Positions 41,791-52,879 of a stretch of 64,000 bases of DNA are shown in pieces. Positions within the stretch are counted from its first letter, which is position 1; each line of letters opens with the position of its first letter. The stretch spans positions 54,730,555 through 54,794,554 of the forward strand of contig CM035807.1 of assembly GCA_020466095.1 (NCBI GenBank), given 5' to 3'. The translations under genes and the position numbers were made by a program. The notes under the pieces are model-generated. The model worked only from the letters and a program-made list of their open reading frames with translations, searched no databases and was not told the origin of the DNA. Source of the stretch: Chlorops oryzae. Lineage: Eukaryota > Arthropoda > Insecta > Diptera > Chloropidae.

Positions 41791-42120
41791 TCAGCGTAAT
41801 TTGTCTAAAGGGCACATTCGGGCGAAGACGATCCAGCAAAACTGGTGAAGCAACATCGCCGGACAATAGTTTGTGAACAACACATTGAAAATTGTTCTTC
41901 GACTTTTTGGCGTAGGTAGATGAATAAACTTTAAGCGGCTTTCATGAAATGGCAGATTTGAGAAGTCCCAGCGAAAACTCCGGAGTAAAAGTAGCAAGAA
42001 ATGTTTTTGAACAGACTCGATTGCATGACAGTGCATATTGTATTATGAATTCCAGATAGGTGATACACACTCAAGCCTACGGCGAATTAAAGATGTATTA
42101 AGACTTTTTTTCGCGTATAA
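41791..42120 (-). pseudogene. Jockey-A reverse transcriptase C-terminus, unit 2
   Basis: A copy of 35,576-35,905, with the same thumb and C-terminal sequence, directly abutting the LTR at 42,124. Confidence 0.8.
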
Positions 42121-42123
42121 ATC

Positions 42124-43165
42124 TGTTGTGAGTCCAAAAGCGTCACGTCACACTCTCACGTAACGCTACCAGCACTAGCATCAACGTCACAATATCAGCA
42201 CTAAGCCCAAAAGAAGTGCAATAAAATAATGTAGAACAAACGAATGCAGCAACACCACTTCAACTCGAAACCTAACACCTTGGACAACAACAGCACAAGC
42301 GAGCGAAAAATCGAACGCCATAAAAAAAACAACAACGGTCAGCGCTCGAAGTCAAAGAAAGCAGAAACAATAAAAAGATACTGTAACCAGAGAAGGCAAC
42401 AACAACAACACGGGCTAGCAACGACAAACAGACCGTCGATGGCAATGTCAACTGACAATCGATCGTTCAAGGCCAACGATCGAAAGGGAAAGTAGGCAGA
42501 CGAAAGGCGAAAGAACACGAGCCGCCAAGTCAGCATGTGGACCACACACAAACAAGGGACGTTTGCGGCATGGGTTTTTACGTTCTTATTGCATTTCATT
42601 CTTTACGTATTTTGTGTTTGCATTTGGCTTGCCCTAAATTGTATGTATGTCAAATGGCTTTGGGTTGATTTGCGTATGCAGCTCATTGTCAATATACATA
42701 TGCTACACCTAAACAAGAATGACACGACGAATAAATAGAATACAACGGCACTTATGCAATCGCCGAAAACGCCGAAATGCATAACAGACGGTGACCAAGG
42801 GACGCTTGCGGGGAGGATAGCTGAAGAGGAAAACTAAGACGCTAGCAACTATCGATATTGCTAACGGAGCAATATTGGACTATAAAAGCGAAGTTCGATC
42901 TACGAAGAAAGGAATTGCACTCCGAGTACGAACAAGTGAACAAGATCTCAACTTTGGCGCACCTACTTACGAGCCAGGATGACAAAGTGTGCATCTCAGT
43001 GTTAGCTAGGGAATTAGGGCAGTAAAGTAAGCTAGAGTAGAACCTTTGAAAAGACTTTAATAAATGAACAATTATTGTAACGGAGTAAAAGAGTGTTTTA
43101 TTTGGCAAAATACGAAATCATCGTTGGCACTTTACAAGAGGTCCTTCTCCCCAGCGCGCACAAAA
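42124..43165 (+). repeat. 5' LTR of gypsy-2 (unit 2)
   Basis: 1,042 bp, TGTTGTGAG...GCACAAAA, with TATAAAAG promoter and AATAAA signal, followed after 4 bases by TGGCGTAGCCGG. Confidence 0.88.
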
Positions 43166-44082
43166 TTTATGGCGTAGCCGGTATTCGACTAAGGATAGTC
43201 GGGAGGATACTACGATCCTGAAGTATAAAATTAATAAAGATAAAAAGGAAAAGTGCAAACGAAGTTTTGGCAACTAAAGCAAGCAACGTAGCAAATATTG
43301 TCTCTATTTTCAAAAAAATTATCTTCCGAAATTTTTATTTGGAGAAAATATATTTTTTATGTGTTGGTTTTTCGCCGTAGCCACTTTATAGCCGGGGCTT
43401 TAAAGAACGGCAAAATAACCAACCTTATTGAGTACCTTTTTTGCGTTCGACTGCGCTAACCGGCAGCGCTGCCTGGGAGCACTGCGCGCTGCCCTCTTCA
43501 CTGTAAAAAAGTCTCTTCGCGTTAAAAACTCGCCCACGCGCCGTCAAAAACGTTAAAATTAAAAGAAAACATCCAAACTTAAAAAGTTAATAAAAATCAA
43601 AAGGTGAATTGAAATAATTAAAACTCCAAAAAGAAAGCATGAAATTTGAGTTAAGATCAAAAACAAAACCAAAATATTAATTGAATTAATAAACAAAATA
43701 AAAAACTTTAATGTTTTCTTAAACATCAAAACTAAACCCGAATCATCGTCGCGCAAACCGACATATAAATCGACGTACCCGGCATCCCCCAGGGTCAGCA
43801 GCGGAGTACCAGGTTCGTCCTCTTTAGTCTGAAATCAGACACCATGGTATTACACTATAGCAAATATTTGCTTAAAAAATTATTTGTCAGACCTATAGAA
43901 AATAATATTTTCTCGTGTTGTAGCAAATACATTTGCTATACTATTACACGAATGAAATAATTTTTAGAAAACAGATTCTGTGGCAAATAATTTTTACTTA
44001 TATTTTCTTTTCCATATCTGTGATTTCAATTTGAAATTCATTTGCTCGAATATTTTAATTCAATAACAGCAAAAATGAATGA

Positions 44083-44517
44083 GGGCCAAAGTTCTTTTTA
44101 ATGCCTAAATATCTGTATCTGTCAATGAAATTCAGTTTCAATGAAGGATCAAAATACATTAATAACAAATTAATTTTACAAAAAAATGTATTCATAACAA
44201 ACTAAAATACTCTAGGCGAATTGAAAAAAATCAAATATAACCAAAACTCCATTTTGTTTTCTCGCAAATTACAGTAACATTGTTGTCTTTTTTGGCAAGA
44301 CAACACAAGAGATGACAACAATGTTATTGTAATTTGCGAGTAAACAAAATTGAGTTTTGGTACTAATTGATTTTTTCAATTCGACTAGAGTATTTTACTT
44401 TGTTATGAATAAATTTTTTTGTAAAATTAATTTGTTATTAATTTGATTTTCTTCTTCATGAAAACTTAATTTCATTGACAGGGACAGAAGTTTAGGCATT
44501 AAAAAGAATTTTGGCCC
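44083..44517. repeat. 435-bp palindrome (foldback) in the gypsy-2 leader
   Basis: A left arm of about 205 nt (44,083-44,287) and a right arm of about 204 nt (44,314-44,517) are inverted copies with few mismatches, for example TCGCAAATTACAGTAACATT against AATGTTATTGTAATTTGCGA around a 26-nt loop. The outer ends are GGGCCAAA / TTTGGCCC. The duplication breakpoint at 44,125 lies in the left arm. It is probably a foldback/MITE insertion. Flanking AT-rich DNA on both sides (43,850-45,110) is rich in GCAAATATTTGC-like motifs. Confidence 0.85.
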
Positions 44518-44529
44518 ATGAATCTGAAG

Positions 44530-45110
44530 AAGACGAATTGTTGTTGGTGAATATTTTTGGCGATGCTGCTAAATTTATTGTTGAGGTACAAGAAAACGAG
44601 AACATAACGCGTCGTCAACTGAAGAAACTAATTGGTAAATGTCTTCGTCGGACCAATTGGCACATACTTTTGGCTTAACCTGCCGTTTCTTGGGATTCGT
44701 TTTTTTTTTTGGCTCAATGCAAATAACAATTCGTCTTCCTCATAAGTCTCCTCTAAAACTTGGAACAAATTTTCGCTCGCCATTGCCTCAAATTAACTAA
44801 AAAAATTACTATAAAAATGTCACTTCAAATGACTTGAATTTTCAGAAATTAAACTTTCGGCAGTGAATTTTCGAAAAAATCAGAGAAATATTTGCTTTGT
44901 TTGCGAACACCGATTTTTTGTGTCGTCAAATAAGAAACAGAAGAAAATATTTGCTTCGGGGTGAGGCAAATATAAAATACATTCATTACACGAAGCAAAT
45001 ATTTACTAATTGTTTTGCTAGAAAACCCAACAGAAAATATTTTTCTCCAAATTTTTTCGGAAAATATTACATTATTACGCGGGAAAGCAAATATTTTCTT
45101 CAATTTCAAT
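44530..45110. other. DNA next to the palindrome, possible DNA-transposon remnant
   Basis: A short minus-strand frame beginning MASENLFQVLEETYEEDELL (about 44,784-44,650) and a plus-strand ESEEDELLLVNIFGD-like frame near 44,522-44,570 are both acidic and similar to each other. This is consistent with an inverted duplication of a transposase start (PIF/Harbinger-like, uncertain). Nothing else is recognised. Confidence 0.35.
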
Positions 45111-45429
45111 CAAATATTTGCGACGTCTAATGCTTGCTTAAGCGTCGAAATCGATATCGATTGTGAATACTGAAGTCCTTCATTGAAAACCATTGAACAG
45201 GAACGACGTTTCATTCATTGGTGCCTGGGCGGAACGACTGTCTCCAAAAGGCGTTTTAACGAAAAGGACTAAAGTGTTGAACATCATACCGATATTTCTG
45301 TGGAGTCAAATTGCACTATAAGCGCAATTTGGGAGCGATAGGGTGCCCAAAACAAATTAACTTTAAACAAAAATTTTTTAATTACCAACAACGAAAATAA
45401 ACTTCAGAAGAACAGCAAACAAAAATAAT

Positions 45430-45438
45430 ATGGTAAGT
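45430..45438 (+). promoter_or_regulatory. ATG plus splice donor in the gypsy-2 leader
   Basis: ATGGTAAGT, an ATG immediately followed by a consensus 5' splice site, about 195 bp upstream of the gag-like frame. It matches the arrangement in gypsy-1, so it is probably a conserved feature of this retroelement lineage. Confidence 0.6.
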
Positions 45439-45625
45439 CCAAACACAACTTTTATACCATATTCCTCACAGGCTTCCATTAATTTAAAATTTTGATCTTA
45501 AATTTTTGAATTGTTAAATTTGTAAAAATTTTTAAAGAGGGATTAATTGCTTTAAAGAAAAGGAGGAAAATTCAATTGTTATGCTTCTTTTTATAAGCGG
45601 AGTTTTCCGTTCGACAGGGTTATTT

Positions 45626-47225
45626 ATGGATAGAGAGTGCGAAGACCTTAAGCAAAAGCTCAAAGAGTCTGAAGGGCATGCGACTACATTACAGGCAGAA
45701 GCGTGGGAATTAATAAGGGAAATAAACCCGAATAGAGAATTTTAGACTTTAATAAAAAATCAGATCGCACTATCTACATGTAATCTATTGGAAGAGGCAG
45801 TTTTTCTGATAGATACAGTTAAAAGGACAGTGAGCGCTACCAACAACTCCGCAAAGAGCAAAATAGAAGATCTTAAAGAGACAGTTGCGCATTTACAGAA
45901 GAGTTGCAAGGATCTGAGGGAGAGAATAGATAATGAAACTCTATTAATAGAAGAGGCGGAAGAGCAAAACGATACCTTAAGAGAAGCTCTCCAATCAGCA
46001 GTAGGAAGAGCACTTTCAGAATCCATAGAAAAGGATCAAGCAGATCTTAAGGAAAAGGAAAAATAAATCCGTTTCCTAAAAGTAGAAGAAGGGAACCTAA
46101 AACGAGAGTTAAGAGTAGTTTGCGGAACGTCCCCACTTCCGACAAGAAGAGAGTCATTCCTTTTGAAGAATCCGACAACTGAAGCACAAATACCCAAAAT
46201 TCAAGTAACAATGGCAAGCTCACAGAATGTTGCAGAAATTGTCAGAAATTTCCAACGTTTCGTACCATCTTTTTCCGGAGCAAGAGGACCTGAGTTTAAA
46301 GCGGACGTAATAAAATTTGTCGAGGGCATAGAATTGCTCAATTGTATGATTACCCCGGAGGACATTCAGAAAGCCATTACATGTATAAGGCAGCGACTGT
46401 CGGGGGCTGCGTTGAACACAATTGGCACCAGAAAATTCGAGACTCTAAATGAACTCCGCGACTTTGTGCAACAAACATACGCAACAGTAAGAACGTTTGA
46501 AGACATTAGAGCGGATATTATAAACGGACATCAACAAACAGGTGAGTCCGCGTCGCTGTTCGGAGGTCGAATGGAAACTTCCTTAAAGAGGCTGAGGAAA
46601 TTATCACAAAAATATGGACTACAGAAGAATCAAGAGCGGCGCTATGGGAATACCAGGATCTGGCGAAAAGACATTTTATCACAGGATTAAAGGATCATTT
46701 CTTCAAACAATCGCCAATTAACATGACAGACCCCAGTTTGCGGGATCTCATAAATTCGGCAGAAAATTCCGAAAACATTTTAAAGACCGACAAATTAAAT
46801 GTAAACACTATAAGTTCGGCATCACCATCTGAACTGAAATGCTCTTTCTGTCAACAGGAAGGACACACACGAGATGTATGTGTAAAGAGAAGGAATACAC
46901 CCTATTGCAAACTATATGGACACGAAGAAAGTCCTGGCTGCATAAAAAATAAACAGCCAATAATGGAGGCGAGTAAGGCATCTAAGCCAACTTCCACACA
47001 CTGCGGGAAAATGCGACATATAGCCGACACTTGTTGTACCAAATTAAGTAGCCTATTTTCCATAAATGTCAAATAAAGGGACACAGCAGCAATAAATTTG
47101 GCAGAAAAGGAGCTACGCAGCAAAACCCAAAACAAAGGCCAGCACCAAATAACCGGCGAGGGCCCGACAACAACCAAATACAGTGTTTTCTTTGTAAAAG
47201 ATTCGGGCATATAGCCAGAAACTGC
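45626..47225 (+). pseudogene. gag: Gypsy-2 gag (several stops and frameshifts)
   Basis: Successive frames give a coiled-coil N-terminus (45,788-46,066, Glu/Leu-rich), a capsid-like region (46,163-46,690, PSFSGARGPEFKADVIKF) and zinc knuckles (CSFCQQEGHTRDVC at about 46,841; CFLCKRFGHIARNC at 47,182-47,223). It parallels the 700-aa gag of gypsy-1 in order and content. It is interrupted at about 45,745, 46,064, 46,660 and later. Confidence 0.85.
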
Positions 47226-47814
47226 CCTCAACACGAGCAGCAGAACGCAGGAAACTCCCAGCGGCCCAGTCTTGGCCAATAGAATGGAATGCCCAAACAA
47301 GAGTAAAGGAACGGCAAAAACCTGCTCCGGGTCAAAATCAAGAGCAAGGAGTAGGTCCTCATAGTAGATGTTCTCCTGGGAAGAGACATGCTCTGGAACA
47401 GAACTATCTTGAACACTATTGAGAAACAGTTGACCTTCAAGAAAGGAGGCAACCTGGTGGCCAGAGTTGCCATTAAAATGTGCGAAGAAAAGGATTTTTA
47501 TAGGAGAAACCATAACAATCCCCCCCAGAGCAGTGGGAATAGCACGAGTAAACACAGGTCTACTCACGGAAGAAGTAGTCGTGCATAAGACAACAATTGT
47601 TACACAGTTATACCTACGAGAGAGTCTATCTAGACCAAAGAATGGGATTGGATTCGTGACAGTACTAAACGCTTCCGAAAAAATTGCGGAAATAAAATGA
47701 GGCACGAAATTAAAGTACTCGCTATTGAAGAAGTATTGAACAGTAAACACGTTAGAAGTCAACTTAGTTGAGAGCGATGAGACAAATAAGAGGACAAATC
47801 TGTTAATAAATTCC
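47226..47814 (+). pseudogene. pol: Gypsy-2 protease remnant and linker
   Basis: Only the end of the protease is visible (LLGRDMLWNR at about 47,374), followed by the conserved linker (ETITIPPRAVGIARVN, ending NASEKIAEI). The catalytic DTG loop is missing between gag and this point, so the active site has been deleted. Confidence 0.75.
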
Positions 47815-49016
47815 TTGAAATTGGAAGAAAATTTGAACGACGCAGAAAGACAGTCCATAACGAGTATATGCAAGGACTATGCGGATGTTTTCCACCTAAA
47901 GGGTGGCGAATTGAGTTACACCACTGTGCTCAACCACGAAATACCTACAGAGGTCGGGAAAGCACCCATAAATATTCGGCAATATCGCCTTCCAGAGGCC
48001 CACAAGGCGGAGATAAATAAACAGGTGGGAGAGATGTTGGACCAAGGCATAATTGCTCCAAGCAAATCACTTTGGAACGCACCAATCATTCCAGTGCCGA
48101 ATAAGGCTGTTGCAGACGGGAAAAAGAAATGGCGATTGGTGGTTGATTTTCGGCAGCTGAATGACGTAACCGTCAAGCAGGTATTTCCTATACCCCGCAT
48201 TGATGAGATCCTCGACCAACTCGGTTGCAGCCGGTATTTCACAACGCTAGACCTGGCAAGCGGATACCTTCAAGTGCTTGTAAACGAGAAAGACAGAGAA
48301 AAACAGCATTCAGTACTGGAATAGGACATTACTAATTCGTAAGAATGCCATTCGGACTCTCCGGAGCTCCGGCAACCTTTCAAAGGATTATGAATAATGT
48401 TCTGACCGGCGTGCAAGGCGTCGATTGTTTTGTTTATTTGGACGATAAAGTCATTTATGGGAGCAACCTAGAACAGCAAGAACTCAGACTCCGAAAGGTG
48501 CTACAAGCTCTGCGGGAAAACCAACTGAAAATTCAGACGGAATAATGTCAGTTTTTGCGGAAGGAAGTGGTCTTTTTGGGTCACAAGTGTTCCGATCAAG
48601 GCGTCCGACGAGACCCTGGGAAAGTAGTTTGCGTGAAAAAATTCCCAATTCCCAAAAACAAGAAGGAATTGCAGGCATTCCTTGGACTGCAAACTACTAC
48701 CGAAAATTCATTTCGAATGCAGCAGCGCTTCTTCTACCCTTGACATCACTGCTAAGAAAAGATGCCGGATTCGTTTGGACGCCAATTGGCAGTAATAGCC
48801 ATTAAAGCTGCAATTACTAGCCCACCACTGTTAAAGTATGCAGATTTTAGAAAGCCATTCATGTTATCAACGGACGCGAGCAACGAGGCACTCGGTGCAG
48901 TCCTTTCGCAAGGCGAACCAGGAGAAGATAAACCGATCGCGTTCGCAAGCCGAGCATTAAGCGCAACTGAGAAGCGATATTCAACAATCGAAAAGGCATT
49001 CCTCGCCATTGTGTAG
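47815..49016 (+). pseudogene. pol: Gypsy-2 reverse transcriptase and start of RNase H
   Basis: Frames 47,815-48,324 (WRLVVDFRQLNDV, DLASGYLQVL), 48,345-48,545 (MPFGLSGAPATFQR, FVYLDDKV) and 48,555-49,016 (FLGHKCS, STDASNEALGAVLSQGEPGE) form RT and early RNase H, with stops and shifts between them. The frame ends abruptly at EKAFLAIV where the third copy of the duplicated segment begins. Confidence 0.9.
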
Positions 49017-49460
49017 GTAAGTAATTAATGGTCTTGGGAACCGAATGGGGCAAAGGGGAAATCGAATATAGTCATATACAAAGGCACGAATAAATCACGT
49101 CCCCGGGATGAAGCCGGCGTCGGACGGATCGGTTGACGAATTTGCTGCTGCTGTGGTTGCTGATGCTGCTGCCATTGTTGTTGTCGTGGGTTTTCACTTG
49201 AATTTTGTTGTTGTTAACGAAATAACGGTTCGAGAAGTCGCGGACGTGCCGTTTGATCAACAGTTCGATTTGAATGATGATTTTCTGCCTGACCGGTGTT
49301 GCCAGCCAGCGAGCAGCTGTGGTTGGAGTGCTGCCCTCCTTTTTCCCGTTTTTTCGCCGCTGGTGGGATCTAGCTGCGTAGCGAGAGCGGCAAAAGCGGA
49401 CAATAACATTAAATATGAAAAGGATTATCCTATTGGCTACAGTGAGGAGTTTTTGTAACA

Positions 49461-50215
49461 TCAGAGGGGTGACAAGATGAAAGCCGGCTGCTTTTTTTGC
49501 GTTAAGCTCGCCAATGATTTCTTAAACATTTTTTGCTGGAATACACGTGTGGTTTCGTTTAAAACTGGGTTTATTTGAGGCAATTGGAAACAGTTCGTGC
49601 GTGGGTTAGGCCTGAAAACCTTTTCCAGATATCTAGCAAATATATTAACTTTTTCTTCTTCCTTTCTTTTAGCAGATGCAACAGCATCTTTAATATCACT
49701 TTCGCTTCGAAGCATTGCGTTTTATTAAAATGGGAGCCCATATACATATTTTTTAAGATTAAGGCAGTCGGTTTTTCGAGTTATAAGTCTACCAGGTTTT
49801 TCGGTGAACGCGGGCAAGCCCATCATTGTTATTATAAAAGGGGAATGACCGGATGACAGATCGAAGCTGCGTTCAACATGTCCTTTTTGGCTATCAAAGC
49901 TTTTATGCAATGAGGTCGGGTTTTTTTGCAAGTCGGGAGGCCAGTAGGTGGGTTTAGACCTGTTGAAATACATTCAAAATTTTCACGATTTTTTATTATA
50001 AGGGAATAAAATTGTCGGTCTTTGGGGTTAATCAATTTATAGCCCCAGTGTGGGTGCTTAGCATTATAGTCCCAATCTGCTATAAATTTGTTGCCAAGAA
50101 AGTCCCGGTGGGCAGTATACTGCACTCAAAGCGATAATGCTGTTACCATGTTGAATTGAAAAAAAGGATGCTTGCAAGTAATTTTGGTAGAACTTATCCA
50201 TTAAATTGTGTTTTT
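49461..50215 (-). pseudogene. Jockey-B endonuclease fragment, third copy
   Basis: Minus frames 50,125-49,832 (ADWDYNAKHPHWG), 49,973-49,725 (KPTYWPPDL, DLSSGHSP) and 49,715-49,461 (linker to RT). Same breaks as in the other copies. Confidence 0.8.
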
Positions 50216-50436
50216 TTTTTAATTTTATTTTATTTATTTATTTTTTATTTCGCTTATCAGCTGTATATCCCTAATATATACAACGATATAAACAATATAT
50301 AAATGTATTCAAGTACAAAATTTAGGGTTGAGATATATAGTTAATTTGTTTTTTTAGCTGAGAGACAGAAACAGAATTAAAAATCATACGGACCAATTTA
50401 TTGTAATCGTTACAGATAGTTCTTCATGGTTACAAC

Positions 50437-50765
50437 TCAGCGTAATTTGTCTAAAGGGCACATTCGGGCGAAGACGATCCAGCAAAACTGGTGAAGCAAC
50501 ATCCCCGGACAATAGTTTGTGAACAACACATTGAAAATTGTTCTTAGACTTTTTGGCGTAGGTAGATGAATAAGCTTTAAGCGGCTTTCATGAAATGGCA
50601 GATTTGAGAAGTCCCAGCGAAAACTCCGGAGTAAAAGTAGCAAGAAATGTTTTTGAACAGACTCGATTGCATGACAGTGCATATTGTATTATGAATTCCA
50701 GATAGGTGATACACACTCAAGCGTAGGGCGAATTAAAGATGTATGAAGACTTTTTTTCACGTATA
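50437..50765 (-). pseudogene. Jockey-A reverse transcriptase C-terminus, third copy
   Basis: Same as 35,576-35,905. Together with 51,810-52,331 it forms one continuous Jockey RT on the minus strand once the LTR between them is discounted. Confidence 0.8.
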
Positions 50766-50769
50766 AATC

Positions 50770-51809
50770 TGTAGTGAGTCCAAAAGCGTCACGTCACACT
50801 CTAACGTAACGCTACCAGCACTAGCATCAACGTCAAAATATCAGCACTAAGCCCAAAAGAAGTGCAATAAAATAATGTAGAACAAACGAATGCAGCAACA
50901 CCACTTCAACGCGAAACCTAACACCTTGGACAACAACAGCACGAGCGAGCGTAAAATCGAACGCCATAAAAAAAACAACAACGGTCAGCGCTCGAAGTCA
51001 AAGAAAGCAGAAACAATTAAAAGATACTGTAACCAGAGAAGGCAACAACAACAATACGGGCTCGCAACGACAAACAGACCGTCGATGGCAATGTCAACTG
51101 ACAATCTATCGTTCAAGGACAACGATCGAAAGGGAAAGTAGGCAGACGAAAGGCCAAAGAACACGAGCCGCTAAGTCAGCATGTGGACCACACACAAACA
51201 AGGGACGTTTGCGGCATGGGTTTTACGTTCTTTTTGCATTTCATTCTTTACGTCTTTTGTGTTTGCATTTGGCTTGCCCTAAATTGTATGTATGTCAAAT
51301 GGCTTTGGGTTGATTTGCGTATGCAGCTCATTGTCAATATACATATGCTACACCTAAACAAGAATGACACGACGAATAAAAAGAATACAACGGCACTTAT
51401 GCAATCGCCGAAAACGCCGAAATGCATAACAGACGGTGACCAAGGGACACTTGCGGGGAGGATAGCTGAAGAGGAAAACTAAGACGCTAGCAACTATCGA
51501 TATTGCTAACGGAGCAATATTGGACTATAAAAGCGAAGTTCGATCTACGAAGAAAGGAATTGCACTCCGAGTACGAACAAGTCAACAAGATCTCAACTTT
51601 GGCGCACCTACTTACGAGCCAGGACGACAAAGTGTGGATCTCAGTGTTAGCTAGGGAATTAGGGCAGTAAATTAAGCTAGAGTAGAACCTTTGAAAAGAC
51701 TTTAATAAATGAACAATTATGTAACGGAGTAAAAGAGTGTTTTATTTGGCAAAATACGAAATCATCGTTGGCACTTTACAAGAGGTCCTTCTCCCCAGCA
51801 CGCACAACA
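50770..51809 (+). repeat. Solo LTR of the gypsy-2 family inserted in Jockey-A
   Basis: 1,040 bp, TGTAGTGAG...CGCACAACA, with no primer-binding site after it. The flanks AATC (50,766-50,769) and AGTC (51,810-51,813) are a 4-bp target duplication with one mismatch. The Jockey reading frame resumes across the insertion, which proves the boundaries. Confidence 0.88.
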
Positions 51810-52331
51810 AGTCATTAAATTTTCTCGAGCATCGTTCTATAAAACCCATCAAAGCATTAGGTTTATTTACCATTCCCGTGATGTGAGTCCAAAAGCGAAG
51901 TTTAATATCAAAAAGAACGCCAAGATCCCGGTACTCATTAACAGCTTCAAGTGACACATCTTCAATGCTGTATAGAGATAGTAGTGCTCTAGTCCAATAG
52001 AATAACATCGTTTTGCATTCAAAAATATTTAATTTATATCATTTTGAGAGCACAAGTGGGATAGACTATCCAAATCGTTTTGAATTTTTTTTTTTGTTTT
52101 GTTTAACCACATCTTTGTAGGAGTGGAAGAGTTTACCGTCGTCAGCAAATAATAGTACATTGCAATGCTTTATAACCAAAGGAATATCGTTTTTAAATAA
52201 TAAAAAAAAACAGACGTGGTCCTGAGTGGCTTCCCTGTGGCACGCCAGAAGATACCGAAATAGAGTAGGATTGAACAGAGCTAAATAGCACTCTTTGTTG
52301 TCGACCTGTTTAACACGAATACGTCCTGCTT
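51810..52331 (-). pseudogene. Jockey-A reverse transcriptase core
   Basis: On the minus strand the frame reads SSGVPQGSHSGP, then VLLFADDGKLFHS (catalytic FADD) near 52,170-52,130, then the thumb (EYRDLGVLFD, FWTHITGMVNK) down to the LTR boundary. It is a typical Jockey-clade RT, 5' truncated at about 52,331. Confidence 0.88.
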
Positions 52332-52338
52332 AAAGATT

Positions 52339-52878
52339 TTATTGGAAAAATAACTGAAGTCAAACAAACACCCTGGATTGGTTTTAAAAATGTGGCAACC
52401 ATTTCTTTAGGAATTCTTTCAGATATTAAGGATGCCTAATGAATTTAAAATTAAATTTTTTTGGCTGCTTGCAGACTTTTAAATTTAACTGAATTTAGCT
52501 GAAGTGATTTAAGCATTTATCGCTGCATTTAACGTGAATTTATCTTCTTTAAATGCAGAAATAAAATGATGGGTTTAGCTGTTTTATATTGCAACACTTT
52601 CTTTTTTGGTGCTACATTCAGATTTTATTTTTAATGCTAAAATCACCACAGCTAAATTCAGTTAAATTCAATAGTCTGAAAGCGGCATTACATGCTCATT
52701 TAGACAAATTTCCTGACAATCTTGGTGATTTTAGTGAAGAGCAATGAGAACGGTACAACCAAGATATTAAAACTATGGAAACTCGCTATCAGGGAAGGTT
52801 GGATGAGAATATGAAGCAGATTTTTTTTATGTTAAAACGAAATTACCCAACGAAAGTAGAAAACGAAAAGCATTAAAT
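52339..52878 (+). pseudogene. Relic of a widespread arthropod repeat-encoded protein, split by a MITE
   Basis: The left part (TPWIGFKNVATISLG, then CLMNLKLNFF) and the right part (LHAHLDKFPDNLGDFSEEQ, stop, ERYNQDIKTMETRYQGRLD) match a repetitive protein seen many times in arthropod genomes, which I know only as an uncharacterised transposon-associated ORF. The frame resumes across the MITE at 52,464-52,686. It has several stops and frameshifts. Confidence 0.6.
52464..52686. mobile_element. 223-bp MITE
   Basis: The termini GCTGCTTGCAGACTTTTAAA and the complement of TCAATAGTCTGAAAGCGGC form a roughly 55-bp imperfect inverted repeat (inner part AATTTAACTGAATTTAGCTG in both arms). It interrupts a protein-coding relic. 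No transposase; no clear target duplication. Confidence 0.75.
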
Positions 52879-52879
52879 A

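Larger units (their letters stand above)
37911..44125. repeat. Tandem duplication, unit 2 (6,215 bp)
   Basis: A copy of 31,321-37,910. It contains TIR copy 37,913-39,180, target duplication CACATC at 39,181-39,186, BEL-1 gag, unassigned segment, Jockey-B endonuclease, Jockey-A end, LTR and leader. The TIR has three rather than five 190-bp units. Confidence 0.95.
42124..49016 (+). mobile_element. Gypsy-2: decayed Ty3/gypsy element related to gypsy-1
   Basis: The order is 5' LTR (42,124-43,165), primer-binding site (43,170), leader with a palindromic insertion, gag, a protease remnant, RT and the beginning of RNase H, where the sequence stops at 49,016 and is replaced by a copy of the 34.1-kb segment. 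Gag and pol resemble gypsy-1 throughout, including the leader ATG-GTAAGT donor. Whether it carried a PTP cannot be told, because integrase and the 3' end are gone. Confidence 0.88.
49017..51809. repeat. Third, partial copy of the duplicated segment (matches 34,106-36,950)
   Basis: It contains the unassigned segment, Jockey-B endonuclease, Jockey-A end and a complete LTR. It joins gypsy-2 RNase H on the left and Jockey-A RT on the right. It is more diverged than units 1 and 2 are from each other (for example a 16-bp deletion near 49,308 and loss of part of the ATTT tract near 50,245). Confidence 0.93.

Noticed and set aside
46902..47873. Minus-strand frame of 323 codons
   Set aside because: It is antisense to the gypsy-2 gag/protease region, whose zinc knuckles and LLGRD segment are clear on the plus strand; the frame is open by base composition and its product has no recognisable domain.
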